From NCBI GenBank assembly GCA_013364255.1, contig CP054936.1, positions 7,520,353 to 7,584,352 on the forward strand: 64,000 nt of DNA, written 5' to 3'. A program made the position numbers and the translations under genes. Of the stretch, positions 60,845 through 64,000 are shown one piece after another. Position 1 is the stretch's first letter, and each line of letters opens with the position of its first letter. The notes below the pieces were generated by a model. That model was not told the DNA's origin and did no database searches. It was given only the letters and a program-made list of their open reading frames with translations. The DNA is from Streptomyces seoulensis. GTDB lineage: Bacteria; Actinomycetota; Actinomycetes; Streptomycetales; Streptomycetaceae.

Positions 60845-60857
60845 CACGTACGCACTG

Positions 60858-61268
60858 TTACGGTGCGTCCTCTCCTACGGCGCTCGGACGGCGGCCCGCA
60901 CTTCCGTACGTCCGGAGGCTGGTCAAGACGTCGTGGTGTCCGCACAGGGCGAGGACCGACTTGGCGATCCGCCGCACTCGCTCGACCTCGCCCCGCAGAC
61001 CCGCCGCCTCGTCCTCGTCGATCCGCCGGCGGGCTTCCGCGAGTGCGGCCAGAGCGACCTGCGCGGGGACGTCGTCGGCCGGCAGAGCGGCAGCGAGCTG
61101 CTCGACGCGCGGAATCAGCTCACCGAGGGTCTTGCGGAAGCCGTCCTCGAAGGCCCGTACGGTGCAGTGCCGCAGCAGCGCCCTCTGATCGAGGAACCAG
61201 GCCGCGGCGGCCCGCACCGTGACGGAGGCGAGCGCGGCGCCGTCCGCCTTCGCGTCGACACCGCTCAC
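60858..61268 (-). CDS. DUF6415-type helical protein
   Basis: The 136-residue, largely helical product (FLDQRALLRHCTVRAFEDGF; LIPRVEQLAAALPADDVPAQ; VALAALAEARRRIDEDEAAG) resembles Streptomyces proteins assigned to DUF6415, of unknown function. I place the start at GTG 61268, which overlaps the upstream gene's TGA (GTGA) and has GGAG 8 nt before it; an ATG at 61307 would overlap that gene by 43 bp. It forms a two-gene unit with the small protein upstream, divergent from the XRE-SLOG pair. Confidence 0.7.
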   Translation of the reverse strand: MSGVDAKADGAALASVTVRAAAAWFLDQRALLRHCTVRAFEDGFRKTLGELIPRVEQLAAALPADDVPAQVALAALAEARRRIDEDEAAGLRGEVERVRRIAKSVLALCGHHDVLTSLRTYGSAGRRPSAVGEDAP

Positions 61269-61471
61269 CGTCCGGACTCCGCCGCACGGTGGACCGGGCA
61301 GGCGCATGGCAACGCCTCACTCACCGGCCAGGGCAGGGGTCCGTCGCCGTGCGGCACACTCACGACGGCCCGCGGCTCGGTACGCGAGCCGTCGCGGCGG
61401 ACGGTGTAGACCCGGATGGTCATCTTGGCGCCCCCTGGGCGCTGCGGTTCTCGGACGGTACGGTTCGTCAC
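61265..61471 (-). CDS. Small hypothetical protein, 68 residues
   Basis: The 68-residue product (VYTVRRDGSRTEPRAVVSVP; LPWPVSEALPCACPVHRAAE) is not a family I can name. It has a CxCPVH motif near its C-terminus that could bind a metal. GTG 61471 has a perfect AAGGAG at 7 nt spacing. Its TGA overlaps the GTG of the DUF6415-type gene. Small proteins of this kind often sit beside XRE regulators in Streptomyces accessory regions. Confidence 0.65.
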   Translation of the reverse strand: MTNRTVREPQRPGGAKMTIRVYTVRRDGSRTEPRAVVSVPHGDGPLPWPVSEALPCACPVHRAAESGR

Positions 61472-61507
61472 GTCGACGCTCCTTCGCAGGTTGAGCGTTG
61501 GCCATGG

Positions 61508-61536
61508 CCCCGGGACCGTCGCTTCGGTCGCCGGGG
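61508..61536. other. Hairpin in the divergent promoter region
   Basis: CCCCGGGACCG, six-base loop, CGGTC-G-CCGGGG: an 11-bp stem with one bulged base. It lies between the divergent start codons at 61471 and 61677, so it is a leader structure or an operator rather than an operon terminator. Confidence 0.45.
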
Positions 61537-61561
61537 TTCATGTGTTGCTGTAAGGAGGTTC

Positions 61562-61645
61562 GTGCCTGGCGCTGAGTCGCGGGATGACCGGCGGGGGTTA
61601 CCGAGGCGGTCATACACTCGTTGCTGGTTCAGTACGGCGCGATGA
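61562..61645 (+). CDS. Possible leader ORF with a TTA codon, 27 codons
   Basis: A perfect TAAGGAGG (61551-61558) stands just before GTG 61562, though spacing is short. The frame encodes a 27-residue basic peptide (begins PGAESRDDRRGLPRRSYTRC after the start) and stops 31 bp before the XRE ATG. Its Leu13 is a TTA codon, the only one I noticed in frame in any candidate ORF of the window. It could be a translation-dependent leader; chance is the main alternative. Confidence 0.3.
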   Translation: MPGAESRDDRRGLPRRSYTRCWFSTAR

Positions 61646-61676
61646 AGCGCATACGATCGCCTGGGAAGTCGGCCCT

Positions 61677-63131
61677 ATGAACGCCATCACCCCTGGCCCG
61701 CTCGCCGCCGATGTCCTTGAACGGGACGACGTGAAGCGAGCACTCGCGGAGCACGACTTCGCTGCGGCCTTCTCGCTCATCAAGAAGTGGGGCGGCCTGT
61801 CACAGAACCGCATCGCCTCGGCTTGCCGGCTTACTCCGGGCAAGGTCTCGACGATCATCAGCGGTCAGCAGCAGGTCACTTCCTTCGAGGTGATCTGCCG
61901 CATTGCCGACGGACTGCGCATCCCAGGGCACATGGTGGGACTCGCCGATCGTCCTTGGGAAAGACAGCCCGACGTCCCAGAGCAGACCATTCCGCCTCCC
62001 TTCCCGACTGCACGGTCAGCCGACGAGACTTCTTGGAACTCCACCACAACCGTGCATCTGGTCGGAGACTTGACCAGGAGTGACCTAGTGATGGATCGCC
62101 GCACAGCAACGCGCGCACTGGCTGGCTCAGCCCTGTCTGGTGCCGCTCTGCTTGATTCCCTTGAGGGCTGGCTTCAGTCCGCCAAGGCCCCCGACCGGGA
62201 ACAGCGGCGAGGGCGTCTCGGCATGCGAGAGGTCACGGAACTCGAAGGCACCGCCCGTGCTTTCCGAGCGTGGGACCACCGTTTCGGTGGTGGGCTCCGC
62301 CGCAAGGCTGTCGTGGGCCAGCTCAACGAGGTGGCAGGTCATCTGGAAGACCACCAGACGCGGGATGTCGAGCATGGACTGTTCCGCGTGATGGCCCACC
62401 TCGCTGGTACGGCTGCGACGATCGCTTGGGACTCCGGACTGCAGAAGCGGGCGCAGGACTACTACCTGCTCGCGCTGCGTGCTGCCCACGCCGGAGCTGA
62501 CACCGCGTTCGGTGCCAACGTCCTCGCCGGGATGGCGCGACAGATGCTGTACCGGGACCGCCCCTCGGATGCCCTGGAGCTCGTGCATCTTGCGCAGAAG
62601 GGCATCGGGAGGACCACCGGACCCCGACTCCGGGCAATGCTGTACACGAGGGAGGCATGGGCATATGGGGCGATGGGGCGTGTCGCGGCCTTCCGACGTG
62701 CCACTGACGAAGCCACCGATGCTCTGTCCGAGGCCGTAGGTAACGAAGAACCCTACTGGATCGCCTACTTCGACAGCGCGGAATTGGCGGGTGTCACCGG
62801 AGGTCGTTTGTTGGAGATGGCTCGTCGAGATCCGCATCAGCACGCCGAGCCAGCGGCCGAATTCATCCGCCAGGCTGTTGCCCAGCGTGGCCCGGAGGCC
62901 GGCCGGAGCCACGCACTCGATGCCATCGGCTTGGCCGAGTGCCGCTTCCTCGTGGGGGACGTGACCGGCGCCGTGCATCACACTCGGCAGGCCGTGGAAG
63001 CAGCGGCTCTCACCCAGTCCACTCGCGTGCGTACCCAACTCGCCCAGCTGTACCCGTACACGGTCGGCAAGGCCGCGTCTCAGCCGGTGGTCGAGGCCAG
63101 GACAATGATCCGTGACCTGTTGTCCACCTAG
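61677..63131 (+). CDS. XRE-family regulator with C-terminal TPR-like region
   Basis: The 484-residue protein has an N-terminal XRE HTH (about 30-95: WGGLSQNRIASACRLTPGKV, STIISGQQQVTSFEVICRIA), a variable linker, a segment MDRRTATRALAGSALSGAAL near residue 140, and a long helical TPR-like C-terminus (AQDYYLLALRAAHAGADTAF; DALELVHLAQKGIG; AVHHTRQAVEAAALTQSTRV). This type is common in Streptomyces accessory DNA, with peptide- or ligand-sensing TPRs. GGGAAG precedes ATG 61677. The gene uses noticeably more A/T-ending codons than its neighbours. The SLOG-like gene starts 10 bp after its stop, so the two form an operon. Confidence 0.85.
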   Translation: MNAITPGPLAADVLERDDVKRALAEHDFAAAFSLIKKWGGLSQNRIASACRLTPGKVSTIISGQQQVTSFEVICRIADGLRIPGHMVGLADRPWERQPDVPEQTIPPPFPTARSADETSWNSTTTVHLVGDLTRSDLVMDRRTATRALAGSALSGAALLDSLEGWLQSAKAPDREQRRGRLGMREVTELEGTARAFRAWDHRFGGGLRRKAVVGQLNEVAGHLEDHQTRDVEHGLFRVMAHLAGTAATIAWDSGLQKRAQDYYLLALRAAHAGADTAFGANVLAGMARQMLYRDRPSDALELVHLAQKGIGRTTGPRLRAMLYTREAWAYGAMGRVAAFRRATDEATDALSEAVGNEEPYWIAYFDSAELAGVTGGRLLEMARRDPHQHAEPAAEFIRQAVAQRGPEAGRSHALDAIGLAECRFLVGDVTGAVHHTRQAVEAAALTQSTRVRTQLAQLYPYTVGKAASQPVVEARTMIRDLLST

Positions 63132-63141
63132 GAGGATCGAC

Positions 63142-63633
63142 GTGACCACGATCGCCGTCACCGGGCACATGGACCTGACCGAGGCCAGCGTGCCCCTCGT
63201 GCGGGAGGCGCTGCGTCGGGCGCTGGAGGCGTACGGTGCGGATCTGGACGGGATCTCGTGCCTCGCCGCCGGGGCCGACAGCGTCTTCGCCGACGTCGTG
63301 CTGGAGCTGGGCGGCCGATTGTTCGCCGTCATCCCCTCGAAGGACTACCGGGCGGTCAAGGTGAAGCCGGACCATGCCGACACCTTCGACCGCCTCGTGC
63401 GGGCCGCGACCGAAGTGACGGTCCTGGGCCACGAGACCGCGAACCGGACCGCGTACGAGGACGCCAACGCCGTGCTCCTGCGGCGGGCGGACCGTCTCGT
63501 CGCCGTGTGGAACGGCGAGCCGCCGTCCGGCAAGGGCGGCGGCACCGCGGACACCGTCCTCGATGCCCGTGCCGCCGGGCTGCCGGTGGACGTGGTGTGG
63601 CCGGACGGGGCCGTTCGTCGGGCCGGGTGCTGA
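63142..63633 (+). CDS. SLOG-superfamily predicted nucleotide-binding protein
   Basis: The 163-residue protein has a Rossmann-like SLOG pattern: VTGHMDLTEAS at the start, ISCLAAGADSVFADVVLELG, RLFAVIPSKDY, NAVLLRRADRLVAVWNGEPP, and the GKGGGTADTVLDARAAGLPV turn that in relatives contacts a nucleotide or sugar-nucleotide. SLOG proteins include LOG-type phosphoribohydrolases and sensors or effectors predicted in nucleotide-signalling conflict systems. GTG 63142 is preceded by AGGAGG at 6 nt, 10 bp after the XRE gene. No LOG catalytic PGGxGTxxE motif is seen, so a sensor role is as likely as an enzyme. Confidence 0.7.
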   Translation: MTTIAVTGHMDLTEASVPLVREALRRALEAYGADLDGISCLAAGADSVFADVVLELGGRLFAVIPSKDYRAVKVKPDHADTFDRLVRAATEVTVLGHETANRTAYEDANAVLLRRADRLVAVWNGEPPSGKGGGTADTVLDARAAGLPVDVVWPDGAVRRAGC

Positions 63634-63659
63634 TCGGTTCGGGCGTGGGGAAGGGCGGA

Positions 63660-63692
63660 GGCCGGGCCGGCCCGGGGGTGGGCGGCCCGGCC
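63660..63692. terminator. Hairpin between the SLOG-like and peptidase genes
   Basis: GGCCGGGCCG, 13-base loop, CGGCCCGGCC: a perfect 10-bp stem located 5 bp before the peptidase stop and 26 bp after the SLOG-like stop. Confidence 0.75.
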
Positions 63693-63697
63693 GAAGG

Positions 63698-64000
63698 TCA
63701 GCCCCTGTGCGCCTCGTGGGCGGACTCGATCTTCTTCCACGACTTCGGCCGCGCGAGCGCCGCGCCCGACTTCGCCGCCGCGAGCGGCCGCGAGGCCGCC
63801 GCGGCCGCCGGCTTCGTCGGCTGGAAGAGCCAGGTGTCGAACAGGGCCGCCAGCGGCTTGCCGGAGATCTGCTCGGCGTACTTCTGGAAGTCGGCCACCG
63901 ACGCGTTGCCGTACGCGTGCGCCGTCGGCCAGCCCTTGAGGATGCGGAAGAACGCGGTGTCGCCGACCTCGTCGCGCAGCGCCTGGATGGCGGCCGCGCC
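63698..64000 (-). CDS. M1-family metallopeptidase, C-terminal 100 residues (partial)
   Basis: The minus-strand frame is open to the window edge. The visible part, GAAAIQALRDEVGDTAFFRI, LKGWPTAHAYGNASVADFQK and YAEQISGKPLAALFDTWLFQ, is the C-terminal helical region of M1 aminopeptidases, which follows the HExxH zinc domain (outside the window). An Ala/Lys-rich tail of about 35 residues ends the protein. Whether the full protein is secreted cannot be judged here. Confidence 0.85.
   Translation of the reverse strand, partial: GAAAIQALRDEVGDTAFFRILKGWPTAHAYGNASVADFQKYAEQISGKPLAALFDTWLFQPTKPAAAAASRPLAAAKSGAALARPKSWKKIESAHEAHRG

Noticed and set aside
61584..61676. In-frame upstream ATG for the XRE regulator
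   Set aside because: The 31 extra residues are unlike the family and the nearest SD is more than 20 nt away. ATG 61677 has its own GGGAAG.

Overview
The window is about 72-73% GC by eye and carries Streptomyces hallmarks: an SsgA-like sporulation gene (ssgD), a WhiB-like protein, a broad-specificity Sfp-type phosphopantetheinyl transferase, many ATGA/GTGA start-stop overlaps, and bidirectional GC-rich hairpins between convergent genes. From memory, the order GTP cyclohydrolase - gnd/pgi/opcA/zwf/tal/tkt - PPTase - phospholipase C - ligC/primase - whiB-like - ABC-F - ssgD - endonuclease V - fad genes is collinear with the SCO6654-SCO6734 part of the S. coelicolor chromosome. I see no rRNA, tRNA, insertion sequence or CRISPR array, and no in-frame TTA codon in the called CDSs.

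Layout. 0-1.5 kb: a creatininase-family protein head-to-head with a GTP cyclohydrolase II paralogue of the FAPy-forming (Met120) type. 1.8-4.1 kb: F420/PPOX enzyme, NAD(P) oxidoreductase and a divergent TetR repressor with twin palindromes. 4.2-12.8 kb: tightly coupled operon tkt-tal-zwf-opcA-pgi-gnd (pentose phosphate pathway) facing an AraC regulator. 13.9-20.1 kb: secreted protein, ArsR-MFS pair, GH4 glycosidase, metallophosphoesterase-PPTase pair. 20.1-22.1 kb: small protein, an XRE protein and a divergent regulator-like protein that has the MmyB-type ligand domain but no HTH.

22.5-30.9 kb: a self-contained alpha-glucan locus: LacI regulator, lipoprotein-permease-permease importer, cytoplasmic GH13 alpha-glucosidase and a secreted GH87-like beta-helix glucanase with CBM35-like and discoidin modules. 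Palindromes precede both the regulator and the importer. The importer has no ATPase of its own and presumably borrows MsiK. 31-47 kb: Tat phospholipase C, scramblase-like protein, EamA-like/PAP2 pair with a TetR regulator, two DUF2510 proteins, a LAL-like ATPase without HTH, a zinc alcohol dehydrogenase, divergent LigC and LigD-type polymerase genes (NHEJ or excision repair), a VOC protein, a WhiB-like protein and an acyl-ACP desaturase preceded by 15-bp operator repeats.

47.5-60.8 kb: ABC-F ATPase with a structured leader, GPP34, ssgD, a Rho_N-like basic protein, endonuclease V, an enoyl-reductase-like protein, then racemase, thiolase and FadB fatty-acid oxidation genes, a MerR regulator and an amino-acid permease. 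60.8-63.6 kb: an accessory-looking module of visibly lower GC (DUF6415-type protein, small protein, XRE-TPR regulator, SLOG-like nucleotide-binding protein, and a possible leader ORF with a TTA codon). The window ends inside a truncated M1 peptidase gene. The strongest leads are the alpha-glucan locus, the XRE-SLOG module and the FAPy-cyclohydrolase/creatininase pair.
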